Assembly: GCA_009823505.1 (NCBI GenBank)
Contig: VZQC01009601.1
Coordinates: 847,174 to 911,173, forward strand
Direction of reading: 5' to 3'
Length of the DNA: 64,000 bases
Origin: Rhizomys pruinosus
Lineage: Eukaryota > Chordata > Mammalia > Rodentia > Spalacidae
How positions within the stretch are numbered: the stretch's first letter is position 1; each line of letters begins with the position of its first letter. The translations under genes and the position numbers were made by a program. This document shows positions 1-10,959 of this stretch, piece by piece. Under the pieces are notes generated by a model. It saw only the letters and a program-made list of their open reading frames with translations, ran no database searches and was not told the origin of the DNA.

Positions 1-368
1 CATAGCGCTCATGGTTGACTGACTGGCAGGTGATGCAGATGGTATGGTTCCTGCAGCCTAGCTTGGTGTGGCTTGACTGTCAGGTGATGCAGATGGTACG
101 GTTCCCGCAGCCTAGCTTGGTGTGGCTTGGCTGTCAGGTGATGCAGATGGTACGGTTCCTGCAGCCTAGCTTGGTGTGGCTTGACTGACTGTCAGGTGAT
201 GCAGATGGTATGGTTCCTGCAGCCTACCGTGGTGTGGCTTGACTGACCATCACACGACGCGGGGACATAGCGCTCATGCTTGACTGACCGTCAAATGATG
301 CAGGGACGCAGTGCTCATGCTTGACTGACCGTCAGATGATGCAGGGACGCAGTGCTCATGCTTGCAGG
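1..368. repeat. Minisatellite, compound, ~55-60 bp units
   Basis: Four imperfect units of 'cagGTGATGCAGATGGTAcgGTTCC…GCAGCCTAGCTTGGTGTGGCTT' fill about 1-250. They are followed by two or three units of a related sequence (GACTGACCGTCAgATGATGCAGGGACGCAGTGCTCATGCTT) to about 368. The shared TGACTGacCGTCA..TGATGCAG core suggests both blocks derive from one ancestor. The array starts before the window. No coding role is apparent. Confidence 0.85.
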
Positions 369-446
369 CCCTTCTTAAGTTTAGCGAAAAATAGTTGGAA
401 ATTTAGAGGCAGCACTTTTATCTTTTGGAAACATTAAAATAATGTG

Positions 447-596
447 TTAATTTCACATTGTAGATTAAGCATGAGTGTCATTATTTGTGTGTGTATGCAT
501 GTGTTTATTTCACATTGTAGATTAAGCATGAGTGTCATTATTTGTGTGTGTATGCATGTGTTTATTTCACATTGTAGATTAAGCATGAGTGTCATT
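447..596. repeat. Minisatellite, 57-bp unit, ~2.6 copies
   Basis: The motif TTTCACATTGTAGATTAAGC recurs at 451, 508 and 565, an exact 57-bp period. Each unit includes a TG-rich stretch (TTTGTGTGTGTATGCATGTG). The copies are almost identical, so the duplication is recent. A 74-codon open frame across it only reflects 57 being divisible by three. Confidence 0.9.
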
Positions 597-659
597 CTCA
601 TGTGTTTGGCGTCAATGTCTCCTCAGTTACTCTCGTATTATTTTCTTTACTTTCCTCTT

Positions 660-779
660 TTTATGTAGCCCTACTTGGCCTGGAACTTGCTATATAGACC
701 ATGCTGGCTTTGAACTCACAGATCCACCTGCATCTGCTTCCTGAGTGCTGGGATTAAAGGTGTGCCACTATGCTAGGCT
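660..779 (-). mobile_element. B1 SINE, 3'-truncated
   Basis: Read on the minus strand, this matches the left and middle part of a B1 element: the promoter-region sequence appears as AGTGCTGGGATTAAAGGTGTG near 746-766. The A-rich tail and the GAGACAGGGTCTC segment are absent, so the 3' end is truncated. Divergence from the usual B1 sequence is moderate. Confidence 0.85.
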
Positions 780-890
780 GTTTTCTGCATTATATGTGTA
801 GTATATGCACATGTGCAGACATGAGTGCCTGTGCTTGTGGGTGGCCATAAGGAGATTCTGGCTGTCTTCTAATCTCCATGTTGTTCCTTT

Positions 891-1235
891 GAGACAGGGT
901 GTCTCACTGAGACTGGGGCTAGACTGGCTGTTGGCCAGCTCCCGAGACCCTCTGCTCTTCACTCCTCACCTCATTAGTTAGTGGTGTGCACAGCCACACC
1001 GGCTTTTCCCTTGGGTGCTCGGATCTGAAACTCAGGTCCTCATGCTTACAGAACAAGTACTCTTACCCCCAAGCCACCTCCCCAACCTCTCCATGTTATT
1101 TTTTGAGACTGGATCTCGTACTGAACTCGCCTGGAGCACACCAGTCACCTAGACTAGCCAGCTAGTGAGCCCTGAGGATCAGCCTGTCTCCATTCCTCAG
1201 TGCTGGGATTCTAGGCGTGTACACCATGCCTGGAG
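891..1235 (-). mobile_element. Two old SINE fragments (B4/B3-like and B1-like)
   Basis: From 891 to 1087 the sequence runs GAGACAGGGTGTCTCACTGAGACTGG … GGTGCTCGGATCTGAAACTCAGGTCCTCATGCTTACAGAACAAGTACTCTTACCCCCAAGCCACCTCCCCAACC, the reversed layout of an old tRNA/7SL-composite rodent SINE (written here only as a gapped description). From about 1102 to 1235 a second piece shows GAGACTGGATCTCG and CAGTGCTGGGATTCTAGGCGTG, which is B1-related. Subfamily assignment is uncertain. Confidence 0.6.
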
Positions 1236-1464
1236 TTCGCCTAGCTGATCATGCCATCCCCCTGGCATCTTGTTTCTCTTTGGTTTTGTCTTATAATATC
1301 CCAGTTCTCACTAATGTGTATACATCCCTCATAATCTCCGAAAGGGAAAAACAGCGAAACCCTTCCCCAGTTAGCTCCCAAGGACCAGGGCATTCTGTTT
1401 TCTGCGCCATTATCTATTATTGAAGTGACGGTTCTCATGTGGCTTTTTCAGGATGAGGCTTATA

Positions 1465-1703
1465 TTTTTTTTAAAATTTATTTTTGTATGTGTATGAATG
1501 TACTGTCTGCATGTAGGTTTGTGCACCTGTGTCGTGCAATGCCGCAGAGGTCAGAAGAGGGTGTCGGATTCCCCTGGAACTGGAGTTCTCCTGGAATTGG
1601 AGTTACAGACGGTTCTTAGCCACCATGTGGGTGCTGGAGATCGAACCCGGGTCTTCTGCAAGAGCAGTCAGTGCTCTTAACCGCTAGGCCATCTCTCCAG
1701 CTC
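1465..1703 (-). mobile_element. B2-type SINE, young, complete, 16-bp TSD
   Basis: On the minus strand the element starts with the tRNA-like head (GGAGAGATGGCCTAGCGGTTAAGAGC) containing A and B boxes and ends in an A/T-rich tail. The flanking direct repeat CAGGATGAGGCTTATA occurs at 1449-1464 and 1704-1719, perfect over 16 bp, so the insertion is recent and complete. It belongs to the subfamily with a 17-bp internal duplication (AACTCCA.TTCCAGG.G twice). Open frames across it, on both strands, recur at every other copy and are not genes. Confidence 0.93.
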
Positions 1704-1846
1704 CAGGATGAGGCTTATAAACTCAGTCCAGAGTCACAACTCCCCTCCACCCTGTCTTTGGTTCTAGATAGAATACACACTCCCCTGGAGTACTTGTTGT
1801 TTCTCCTTGAAAGAACTTGGAGGTTTGTAATGCAGGGCTGCTACAG

Positions 1847-2046
1847 AAAAGCTGCACCCTGGAAGACAGTCTCCTCTGAGGCCGTAGCACGACCTTAGAA
1901 AAGCTGCATCCCAGAAGACAGTCTCCTCTGAGGCTATAGCACGACCTCAGAAAAGCTGCATCCCAGAAGACAGTCTCCTCTGAGGCCATAGCACGACCTC
2001 AGAAAAGCTGCATCCCAGAAGACAGTCTCCTCTGAGGCCGTAGCAC
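1847..2046. repeat. Minisatellite, 52-bp unit, ~3.8 copies
   Basis: AAAAGCTGCAtCCCAGAAGA recurs every 52 bp (about 1849, 1901, 1953, 2005). Units also contain CAGTCTCCTCTGAGGCC.TAGCAC. The first unit carries several substitutions and the rest are near identical. The minus-strand open frames here merely read through the repeat. Confidence 0.9.
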
Positions 2047-2610
2047 CACTTCATCCACGTTGGAAGAGTCCCCCGGTGGAGGCATTGAAGAAAATGAAGT
2101 ACATATTTTTTTTGCCTGGACAAAACATACATGAATTAACAAATTAGAATGAATGAAGTCCTGGTCCCAGTTTACTGGGAGGTGGGGTCTTGGGGTGCCT
2201 TACATCCTGAGCTGGAGTGTTCTTGAAAGCCTCGTTTCCTTAGAGACAGAAAGTGTGCTGTCCTCTCCCTCTGTTCCTGCCACACAAGGACCCAGCTATA
2301 GGACAGTCACCCCAGGCAGGTCCTCACACAGCCCTTCTGGTACCTGCATTTGATCTTTAGTGCCTAGAAGCAGTTCTGTGCTTTAAGCTGCCTGCTCTCT
2401 GGTATTTTGTTCCAGCGGCCTGGGCATACCAAAACAAGTTGTGAAGTTTGCTTTGCACACAGTTCTTAGGACCTTTACACTGTGTGCCAGGACCATTGTG
2501 TTAGTACTTGGCACTGAGTGGAGTGGCAGGCTTGGCACTTACCTGCTCACCAAGGTGCAACCTTCTCTTCCCCGAGCTGGGTGTCGCAGGTCTTTTCTTG
2601 TGTGAGGTTA
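2047..2610. other. Unassigned unique sequence
   Basis: No repeat family, exon with splice signals or RNA gene was recognised. Open frames are short and without family resemblance. It probably lies in a large MIPEP intron or upstream flank, as inferred from the MIPEP exons farther right. Confidence 0.5.
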
Positions 2611-2803
2611 GTTCCCTGCTCAGCCAAACTCCACCCCAGGTCTCAGTCCGTTTGCCCAGTTCCCTGCTCAGCCAAACTCCACCCCAGGTCTTAGTCCATT
2701 TGCCCAGTTCCCTGCTCAGCCAAACTCCACCCCAGGTCTCAGTCCGTTTGCCCAGTTCCCTGCTCAGCCAAACTCCACCCCAGGTCTCAGTCCGTTTGCG
2801 CAG
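2611..2803. repeat. Minisatellite, 48-bp unit, 4 copies
   Basis: GTTCCCTGCTCAGCCAAACT starts at 2611, 2659, 2707 and 2755, an exact 48-bp period. Each unit continues CCACCCCAGGTCTCAGTCCG. The period is divisible by three, giving repetitive but meaningless peptides on both strands. Confidence 0.95.
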
Positions 2804-2832
2804 CCGTTGCTCTAGCCACTGACTGATGTTTA

Positions 2833-3066
2833 CGTCCTGGAAGCTCTGCAGGTGACCCTGTGCCGCACACGTCCTGGAAGCTCTGCAGGTGACCCTGTGC
2901 CGCACACGTCCTGGAAGCTCTGCAGGTGACCCTGTGCCGCACACGTCCTGGAAGCTCTGCAGGTGACCCTGTGCCGCACACGTCCTGGAAGCTCTGCAGG
3001 TGACCCTGTGCCGCACACGTCCTGGAAGCTCTGCAGGTGACCCTGTGCCGCACATGTCCTGGAAGG
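2833..3066. repeat. Minisatellite, 37-bp unit, ~6.3 copies
   Basis: CGTCCTGGAAGCTCTGCAGG recurs every 37 bp from 2833, followed by TGACCCTGTGCCGCACA. Five units are identical or nearly so, so the array is probably polymorphic. Each unit holds two CpG sites (ACACGTCC and TGCCGCAC). It sits only 30 bp after the preceding 48-bp array. Confidence 0.95.
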
Positions 3067-3575
3067 TCTGACTGCTCCAGCCTCATGACACCCCTAAGAG
3101 TGGGCTGGCGGGCAGGTGCCCACGAGCTAACAGTGCACATTGCAGTTAGAACGCAGTTTCTCCTCGATGGCCCTAATTACTGTTTGAATTGTAAGTTTGT
3201 TTTCTGCAGGTTTTCATTACTCTGAAATCAGCATCTTTCCAGACAGTGTTCTCCCATGTTTCATGGGAAAAGGTGTGAGGGGCCTGTTCCGTTTTCCGTG
3301 TTTATGTTGATCTTTTCCTTACGAATTTTATAAGAAAAGTTACATCTTATCCTTGCTATAAATATTTCTCCATTTTGTTATTTATCTCTCAGCTTCTTTC
3401 ATGATTCTCTTAATATTGCAAACGGTTTGCTTTTGTTGGCCTGCTTGTGTCTTGTTCACTTCAGTTAAAGGCGTTTTTCTTTTGGTTCTTCCCTGAGCTT
3501 GAAAAGTACTTGACATTGTGTCTGAGGGGAAGAATTTAAGCAAAGACTTTTTTAAGATTAAAAATATTTTTAATT
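3067..3575. other. Unassigned unique sequence
   Basis: AT-rich sequence with no recognised repeat or exon. The poly-T-rich strings around 3310-3420 look like ordinary intronic sequence. Confidence 0.45.
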
Positions 3576-3801
3576 GGCGGCTAGAGAGATTGCCTAGTGG
3601 TTAAGAGCACTGATTGCTCTTACAGAGGACCTGGGTTCGATTCCCAGCACCCACATGGTGGCTGAGAACCGTCTTTAACTCCAGTTCCAGGGGAATCCAA
3701 CGCCTTCTCCTGACCTTCACGATATTGCATGACACGGGTGCACAGACCTACATACACACAGTACATTCATACACATACAAAAATAAATAAAATTTAAAAA
3801 A
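3576..3801 (+). mobile_element. B2-type SINE without the 17-bp duplication
   Basis: The tRNA-like head is GGCTAGAGAGATTGCCTAGTGG with B box GGTTCGATTCC near 3633. The 3' half reads CATGACACGGGTGCACAGAC and the tail AAATAAATAAAATTTAAAAA. An imperfect short direct repeat (TTTTAAT) flanks it. It has one AACTCCAGTTCCAGGGG unit where most young copies in the window have two. Confidence 0.88.
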
Positions 3802-3814
3802 ATTTTAATCAACG

Positions 3815-3872
3815 GGAGGGAGGGAAAGGAAAAGGGAAGAGAGGGAGGGAGTTAGGAGGGAGGGAGAGAGAG
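3815..3872. repeat. Purine-rich simple repeat (GGGA)n
   Basis: GGGAGGGAGGGAAAGG-type imperfect polypurine sequence between a SINE tail and the next minisatellite. Confidence 0.85.
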
Positions 3873-3879
3873 AAGCCAC

Positions 3880-4117
3880 ATGAGTGCAGTGCCTGTGTGG
3901 GCCAGAGAGGGCGCTGTGTGCAGTTGTGGGCAGTTGCGAGCCGCTTGATATGGGTACTATGAGTGCAGTGCCCGTGTGGGCCAGAGAGAGTGATGTGTGG
4001 AGTTGTGGGCAGTTGTCAGCTGCCTGATATGGGTACTATGAGTGAATGCCCGTGTGGGCCAGAGAAAGTGATGTGTGGAGTTGTGGGCAGTTGTGAACCA
4101 CCTCATATGGGTACTAA
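3880..4117. repeat. Minisatellite, 79-bp unit, 3 copies
   Basis: TGAGTGCAGTGCC starts at 3881 and 3960, and its variant TGAGTGAATGCC at 4039, a 79-bp period. Units share GTGTGGGCCAGAGA and TTGTGGGCAGTTG and end in GATATGGGTACTA. The third unit has a 1-bp loss. Confidence 0.9.
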
Positions 4118-4710
4118 GAATCAAGCTTGGGTCCTAAGCACTCTTACCCCAACAAAGACTTTGCAATGCAAGGTTATTTGCCCAAATTTTCTTCTGGTAT
4201 AATTCTTTTTTTTTTTACTCTTAAATCTAGACTTGTGTAAATTTCGGTGTGTGATGTGGAGCCTGCCTTAGCTTCTCTGGCTGGTTAGTTAATAGCCCAT
4301 CTTTCCCTCGTGTCTGGAAAGGTCTCCTTTGTCAGCTGCAGAGTTCCTGTAAACAGCAAGGTCTCCTTTGTTTCTGGGCTCGGACAGGTTGTGTTGTTCT
4401 TCCACACAGATGCCTTCACCCTGCCTACCTGCCTGCTCCTCTCACACCACCAGCGTTTGTCACATTCACCTCAGAAGTCCCTCATGTAACTTATTTGTTA
4501 GTTATTTTCATTGTTTTGAATTGTGGCCTGTCATAATTTCCTATGTAATATCTTTACTGTGTTTTCATGTATCCAGTTATCCTAAATTGTTCCAAATGGC
4601 TTGGACTTTCAAAATAAGCCTTAAATAATAGTGAAAAGAGTAACCCTCCTTGTTTTGTACACAAAATACTGAGATATTTCCTTGTTTCTGGTTTGACCTC
4701 TGCGATGAAA
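4118..4710. other. Unassigned unique sequence
   Basis: No recognised repeat, exon or RNA gene. The longest open frame (about 86 codons at 4368) resembles no known family. Confidence 0.45.
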
Positions 4711-5632
4711 GGAGACTAGTATGTGTATCTCAGAGAAGAGAGCATTCTAAGTCTACAGCAGTCTAGTACGTGCATCTCAGAGAAGAGAGCATTCTTTTTT
4801 TTTTTTTAAGTCTACAGGAGTCTAGTACATGTATCTCAGAGAAGAGAGCATTCTTTTTTTTTTTTTTAAGTCTACAGGAGACTAATACATGTATCTCAGA
4901 GAAGAGAGCGTTCTAAGTCTACAGCAGACTAGTACGTATATCTCAGAGAAGAGAGCATTCTAAATCTACAGGAGACTAGTACGTGTATCTCAGAGAAGAG
5001 AGCATTCTAAGTCTACAGGAGACTAGTACGTGTATCTCAGAGAAGAGAACGTTCTAAGTCTACAGCAGTCTAGTATGTGTATCTCAGAGAAGAGAGCATT
5101 CTAAGTCTACAGCAGTCTAGTACATGTATCTCAGAGAAGAGAGCATTCTAAGTCTACAGGAGACTAGTACGTGTATCCCAGAGAAGAGAGCGTTCTAAGT
5201 CTACAGCAGACTAGTACGTGTATCTCAGAGAAGAGCATTCTAAGTCTACAGCAGTCTGGTACGTGTATCTCAGAGAAGAGAGCATTCTAAGTCTACAGCA
5301 GACTAGTACGTGTATCTCAGAGAAGAAAGCATTCTAAGTCTATAGGAGACTATTACGTGTATCTCAGAGAAGAGCATTCTAAGTAAGTCTACAGCAGTCT
5401 GGTACGTGTATCTCAGAGAAGAGAGCATTCTAAGTCTACAGCAGTCTAGTACGTGTATCTCAGAGAAGAGAGCATTCTAAGTCTACAGGAGACTAATACG
5501 TGTATCTCAGAGAAGAGAGCATTCTAAATCTACAGGAGACTAGTATGTGTATCTCAGAGAAGAGAGCATTCTAAGTCTACAGCAGACTAGTACATGTATC
5601 TCAGAGAAGAGAGCATTCTAAGTCTACAGCAG
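4711..5632. repeat. Large minisatellite, 47-bp unit, ~19 copies
   Basis: The unit is approximately AGTCTACAGCAGACTAGTAC + GTGTATCTCAGAGAAGAGAG + CATTCTA (47 bp). Common variants are GCAGTCTAG versus GGAGACTAG and ACGTG versus ACATG. Two adjacent early units carry a run of about 13-15 T in place of the short spacer (near 4795 and 4853). Other units have a 2-bp loss (AGAAGAGCATTC) or a 4-bp AAGT duplication (near 5383). Confidence 0.97.
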
Positions 5633-6435
5633 TATGCCCAAATGCCTGAGCCAAGAGGAGGTGATGAGAAGGGTCTTCAGGGTGGAAGGAGGGCAGCCAC
5701 AACCTGCATTCCTAGAGTGGCCTCCTCTGAACCAGAGCTGAGTCAGACTCCATGTAATTCAGGGTCCACATGGAGGAAGTCCTGTGGCCTCAGCAGCTTG
5801 GTGAGTCCAGCCAGGGCTCTAAGCGGAGGGCCAGTGTGGTGAATGCTGATTTGATGGGATGTAGTGTCTGTGAGAGAATATCTAGATTAGGTTAACTGGG
5901 CTTGGAAGACCCACCCTGACTGTGGGCAGTGCCATCCCAGGGGCTTCATGCTTTACCACTGTGCCTTCCCCATGATGTTGGACGAGACCCTCAAGTGTTG
6001 AGCCAGAAGCACTCTTCCTTCCTTGCTGCTTTATCAGGTGCTTTGTTGCAGCAAGACACACACCTAGTACAGCATGAAACCGTTGTGTACAAAGCCCTGC
6101 GCCAAGGCTGGCACGTGGGGCAGAAGCAGGCAATGTTGTTGGTACTACAGTAGCTGAGGAAGAGTCTGAGAGAGGACTTGAAATGATGAAAATAGTGTAT
6201 AGGGAAAATGCATTGTCAGTTGCTTGTAGAATGGGTTGGAGCAGCAGAAGCCAGTGAGCAGACCACGTCCAGTGGAATCTAACGCATGTTGAGCATGGCG
6301 TCCTTGGAGATGGGATGGCTGTCTCTGCTTCTCAGAGTCAGCCCTTTGCCAGGCCACCAGAGGCCTCCATAGTAATGTGCAGGTAGTTGTTGGCGTGCCC
6401 TTACACAGGGCTGTGCCCTTAATGGCTTTCCATGC
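5633..6435. other. Unassigned unique sequence
   Basis: This stretch separates two large arrays and shows no recognised repeat. Open frames on both strands (up to 97 codons) lack splice context and family resemblance. Confidence 0.45.
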
Positions 6436-8244
6436 CACGTGTGGCTACCAATGTGCTAGTCATGTGCTCCAGCGCATCTCCGTGGGCAGCGTGTATGTTT
6501 ATCACATGACTACCAATGTGCTAGTCATGTGCTCCAGCACTTGTCAGTGGGCAGTGTGTATGTTCATCACATTACTACTAATGAGTTAGTCGTGTGCTCC
6601 GGCACTTGTCAGTGGGCAGCGTGTGTGTTCATCACATGACTACTAATGTGCTAGTCTTGTGCTCCGGCACTTGTCAGTGGGCAGCGTGTATGTTCATCAC
6701 ATGACTACTAATGTGCTAGTCGTGTGCTCCGGCACTTGTCAGTGGGCAGCGTGTATGTTCATCACATGACTACTAATGTGCTAGTCGTGTGCTCCGGCAC
6801 TTGTCAGTGGGCAGCGTGTGTGTTCATCACATGACTACTAATGTGCTAGTCGTGTGCTCCAGCACTTGTCAGTGGGCAGCGTGTGTGTTCATCACATGAC
6901 TACTAATGTGCTAGTCGTGTGCTCCGGCACTTGTCAGTGGGCAGCGTGTATGTTCATCACATGACTACTAATGTGCTAGTCGTGTGCTCCGGCACTTGTC
7001 AGTGGGCAGTGTGTATGTTCATCACATGACTACCAATGTGCTAGTCATGTGCTCCGGCACTTGTCAGTGGGCAGCATGTGTGTTCATCACATGACTACTA
7101 ATGTGCTAGTCGTGTGCTCCGGCACTTGTCAGTGGGCAGCGTGTGTGTTCATCACATGACTACTAATGTGCTAGTCTTGTGCTCCAGCACTTGTCAGTGG
7201 GCAGCGTGTATGTTCATCACATGACTACCAATGTGCTAGTCGTGAGCTCTGGCACTTGTCAGTGGGCAGCGTGTATGTTCATCACATGACTACTAATGTG
7301 CTAGTCGTGTGCTCCGGCACTTGTCAGTGGGCAGCATGTGTGTTCATCACATGACTACTAATGTGCTAGTCGTGTGCTCCGGCACTTGTCAGTGGGCAGC
7401 GTGTGTGTTCATCACATGACTACTAATGTGCTAGTCGTGTGCTCCAGCACTTGTCAGTGGGCAGCGTGTGTGTTCATCACATGACTACTAATGTGCTAGT
7501 CGTGTGCTCCGGCACTTGTCAGTGGGCAGCGTGTATGTTCATCACATGACTACTAATGTGCTAGTCGTGTGCTCCGGCACTTGTCAGTGGGCAGCGTGTG
7601 TGTTCATCACATGACTACTAATGTGCTAGTCGTGTGCTCCAGCACTTGTCAGTGGGCAGCGTGTATGTTCATCACATGACTACCAATGTGCTAGTCGTGT
7701 GCTCCGGCACTTGTCAGTGGGCAGCGTGTGTGTTCATCACATGACTACCAATGTGCTAGTAGTGAGCTCCGGCACTTGTCAGTGGGCAGTGTGTATGTTC
7801 ATCACATGACTACTAATGTGCTAGTCGTGTGCTCCGGCACTTGACAGTGGGCAGCATGTGTGTTCATCATATGACTACCAATGTGCTAGTCATGTGCTCC
7901 AGCATTTGTCAGTGGGCAGCGTGTGCGTTCATCACATGACTACTAATGTGCTAGTCGTGTGCTCCAGCACTTGTCAGTGGGCAGCATGTATGTTCATCAC
8001 ATGACTACCAATGTGCTAGTCGTGTGCTCCGGCACTTGTCAGTGGGCAGTGTGTGTGTTCTTCACATGACTACTAATGTGCTAGTCGTGTGCTCCAGCAC
8101 TTGTCAGTGGGCAGCATGTATGTTCATCACATGACTACTAATGTGCTAGTCGTGTGCTCCGGCACTTGTCAGTGGGCAGCGTGTATGTTCATCACACGAC
8201 TGCCAATGTGCTAGTCATGTGCTCCGGTACTTGTCAGTGGGCAG
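6436..8244. repeat. Large minisatellite, 65-bp unit, ~28 copies
   Basis: The unit runs CATGACTACTAATGTGCTAG / TCGTGTGCTCCGGCACTTGT / CAGTGGGCAGCGTGTATGTT / CATCA, 65 bp. Period was checked at GCTCCGGCAC (6661, 6726, …). Variation is confined to a few positions: CTACTAAT or CTACCAAT; GTCG, GTCA or GTCT; CCGG or CCAG; CAGCG, CAGTG or CAGCA; TGTA or TGTG. Edge units (6436 and 8180) are the most diverged, as expected for unequal exchange inside an array. There is no coding potential. Confidence 0.97.
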
Positions 8245-9115
8245 TCATGAAGGAGTGCACTCGCTAGCTGTTTTCTTTAGTGCCGCACTGTCTTCAGGCC
8301 CCTGACTCAGTGGGATGCAGTCTTTCTTTTCACATGTGTATGTTTTTCCTTGTCTCTGGGAAGCTTTGAAATACTCTGATTTATGGAGAGTGAAAGTGAA
8401 TCAAGCTCTCAGAGTATTTAGAAAAACTCAAACACTTAAAAGCCCAAATCAAGCAGCATTTGAAATGATTTATACAATTGCAGCAGTAACTTTTTTCCAC
8501 TTACCATGAAGTACACTCTAAATACGTTCACATTGCTAAGTCCTTTAAATGGAGGCAAGGAGTGTCTATAAATCAAGTGATAGTTTACATTCTCACCAAT
8601 TTTTCTGTCTCATTTTTCCTCTAAAAAGCCTAGTATATCCCTTAAAAAGTTGAACTAGTCCTGTATTGAATAAAAATTAAGCAAATAAGGAAACAAAGAA
8701 GAGTTGGGGAACCAGATGCTCCACAGCTTTAGTGCAGAAACACTGTTGAAGGCATGTAGAGCAATAGTAGATGCTGCTGAGCCAGCGCAGTGCAACGGGA
8801 GCACCGAGCCTGCGGTGTATTGTCTGGCTGTTGAGTAACAGGCACAGCCATGGCCTTTTGTCACTGGTCTTCAGAATCCACACACACTTTAATCCAGATT
8901 ATCTTCTAGCAACTTGGAATCACTTAATATCACCGTGGTCTTTTCACCAGACTTCCCCCACACTGGACCCCTTGTGTTGTCAGAACTAGACAGCAGCCTT
9001 GCTGGGATGCTGGTGACTTGGTAGGTTTGCAGACCGTGAAGACGGGAACAGCAGAGGCGAGAGTCTGCATCTCATTAGGATGTTCTGAAAGCATAGGTGC
9101 TTGGAGAGGTGCTGG
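8245..9115. other. Unassigned unique sequence
   Basis: AT-rich in its first half. No recognised repeat or exon. Short overlapping open frames near 8655-8990 are unsupported. Confidence 0.45.
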
Positions 9116-9119
9116 CTGT

Positions 9120-9290
9120 TGGCCTCCAGAGATGCTTAGTGGTTAAGAGTATGCAGTGCGTTCCAGAGGGGCTGGTTCGGGTCCTGGCACCCATGTCAAG
9201 TAGCTCACAACTGCCTGCAACTCGTGCTGGCTGCAGAGAGCTGCAGAGGCCGTGATGGTGGGATTGGCACCCACTGCCAGGTCGCCCGTT
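9120..9290 (+). mobile_element. Probable old, diverged tRNA-derived SINE
   Basis: GATGCTTAGTGGTTAAGAGT followed by GGTTCGGGTCCTGGCACCCATGT matches the head of B2/B3 in order and spacing. The rest is strongly diverged and the tail is absent. Confidence 0.5.
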
Positions 9291-9364
9291 TTAAATTTTC
9301 TGCCTCATTTTGTATCTTTGGTTTTTCTTGTCCTTGTTCTTGAACTGCTAGCCCATTGGCTTTT

Positions 9365-9599
9365 TTTTTTAATTTTATTTATTTTCATATGTGTATGAAT
9401 GTACTGTCTGCATGTAAGTTTGTGCACCCGTGTCGTGCAATGCCACGGAGGTCAGAAGAGGGTGTCGGATTCCCCTGGAACTGGAGTTCTCCTGGAATTG
9501 GAGTTATGGACGGTTCTCAGCCGCCATGTGCTGGGATCGAACCCGGGTCCTCTGCAGGAGCAGTCGGCGCTCTTAACCACTAGGCCATCTCTCCAGCAC
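9365..9599 (-). mobile_element. B2-type SINE, young, 15-bp TSD
   Basis: On the minus strand the full head-to-tail structure is present, with the 17-bp internal duplication. The flanking direct repeat AGCCCATTGGCTTTT (9350-9364 and 9600-9614) is perfect. Internally it lacks a few bases (GTGCTGGGATCG instead of GTGGGTGCTGGGGATCG) near 9528. Confidence 0.93.
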
Positions 9600-9614
9600 A
9601 GCCCATTGGCTTTT

Positions 9615-10484
9615 AAGTATCTGACTAAATCCTCCATAAGAGGATTTAACATTATGATTTGATGTGTATGTGTATGTACATGTGTGAGAGAGAGACAGAG
9701 TGATGGAGAGACAGATAGACTAAAACAAAGCCACAGATCAAAAGTACGTATAGAGTGCTCAGCTGTTTATTTTTCCTCGCATTGCTTTAAGAGCTAAGCA
9801 CGACCTCCTGTCTTGTTTCCACAAAGCACTAATAGAGAATGACCCACAGTTGGAAAATTGCATGTTAACCTGTCTTGGCCCATGATTTTGCGTCTTTCTT
9901 GAGTGAGTCATAAAACATCTTCAAACAGGCCAGTTTTAGAACACAGTTATTTAGAACAATGGAACCATAGCTCCTGCTTTGTCTAAGCATCTCCATGACT
10001 CTTGTTTGTTGTACCCTTTGACAGACATCTTCCAAGACAGACAACTGTAAGCACATAGTAGGCAGAAGGAAATAGAGTACATGCTATACATGTACCCAGT
10101 GTCACAGTAGAACCCACTGTTTTGTACAATGACTGTATAAAGTATAGAAAATAAGTATGAGAAGATGGTAAATTTGATTGTGTCTGTTAAGACATCATTT
10201 TTATTTGTAGAAGTGATCTATATCATTTTGATATTTTATTTTCTAATCTCAGCAATACATAATACAAAGTTTAAAAATATATTTGATCTATTATTTTAAT
10301 TGTCTTAAATAGCTCAGGAGAGCTACTGGAATAAGCAGACTGCTGTGCTGTGTTCACAGAAGCACCTCTGAGCCGCTTCACACCCTTCACATGCATTTGT
10401 GTTGCAGTTGTTCTGGAAGATGATGGTGACTCTCCTCCACTGCCCTCCCCTGGTTTTGGTGTGGCTTTGTGTTGGGCAGTTATA
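9615..10484. other. Unassigned unique, AT-rich sequence
   Basis: There is a short TG/GA-rich patch at 9660-9710. No exon with splice signals or RNA gene was recognised. Confidence 0.45.
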
Positions 10485-10510
10485 TTTCTCTCTCTCTCTC
10501 TCTCTCTTTT
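10485..10510. repeat. (TC)n microsatellite
   Basis: An uninterrupted TCTCTC run of about 24 bp, ending in a T run. Confidence 0.9.
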
Positions 10511-10621
10511 TTCATTTTCCACAGCATCTTTGTCTTGTTATTGCAAAAATCTTTTTTGATCACTGTGTGTACATGTGTATAGATTGTGTGATCACTATGT
10601 GTGCGTGTGTATAGACTGTGT

Positions 10622-10870
10622 GATATGTATAAGAGAGTACATTAAATCAGACTCTATAGACCATAGTATATGTATAAGAGAGTACAGTAAATCAGACTCT
10701 GTAGACCGTATTATATGTAAGAGAGTACAGTAAATCAGACTCTGTAGACCGTATTATATGTATAAGAGAGTACATTAAATCAGACTCTGTAGACCATATT
10801 ATATGTATAAGAGAGTACATTAAATCAGACTTTATAACCGTAGTATATGTATAAGAGAGTACATTAAATT
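10622..10870. repeat. Minisatellite, 45-bp unit, ~5.5 copies
   Basis: ATGTATAAGAGAGTACA.TAAATCAGACTCT recurs at 10625, 10670, 10715, 10758, 10803 and 10847. The period is 43-45 bp because of small deletions. Units end TAGACCgTA.TAT. Confidence 0.93.
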
Positions 10871-10959
10871 GGACAGAGGTGGGGGTACAGAAAGGAGAGG
10901 GAATCTAAATAACCATCAAACTATACTGTATTAAAATCACAAAAATTCAATCAAAACAA

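Noticed and set aside
1465..1703. tRNA gene suggested by A/B-box motifs in the SINE heads
   Set aside because: The boxes belong to the tRNA-derived promoter of B2-type SINEs. The elements continue into a SINE body and A-rich tail, and no cloverleaf is kept.
2501..3140. Minus-strand 184-codon repetitive protein
   Set aside because: Translation of the 48-bp and 37-bp arrays; the 37-bp unit shifts frame at each copy.
6436..8244. Centromeric satellite
   Set aside because: Only ~1.8 kb, with a 65-bp unit, inside gene-bearing sequence; no higher-order extension beyond the array.
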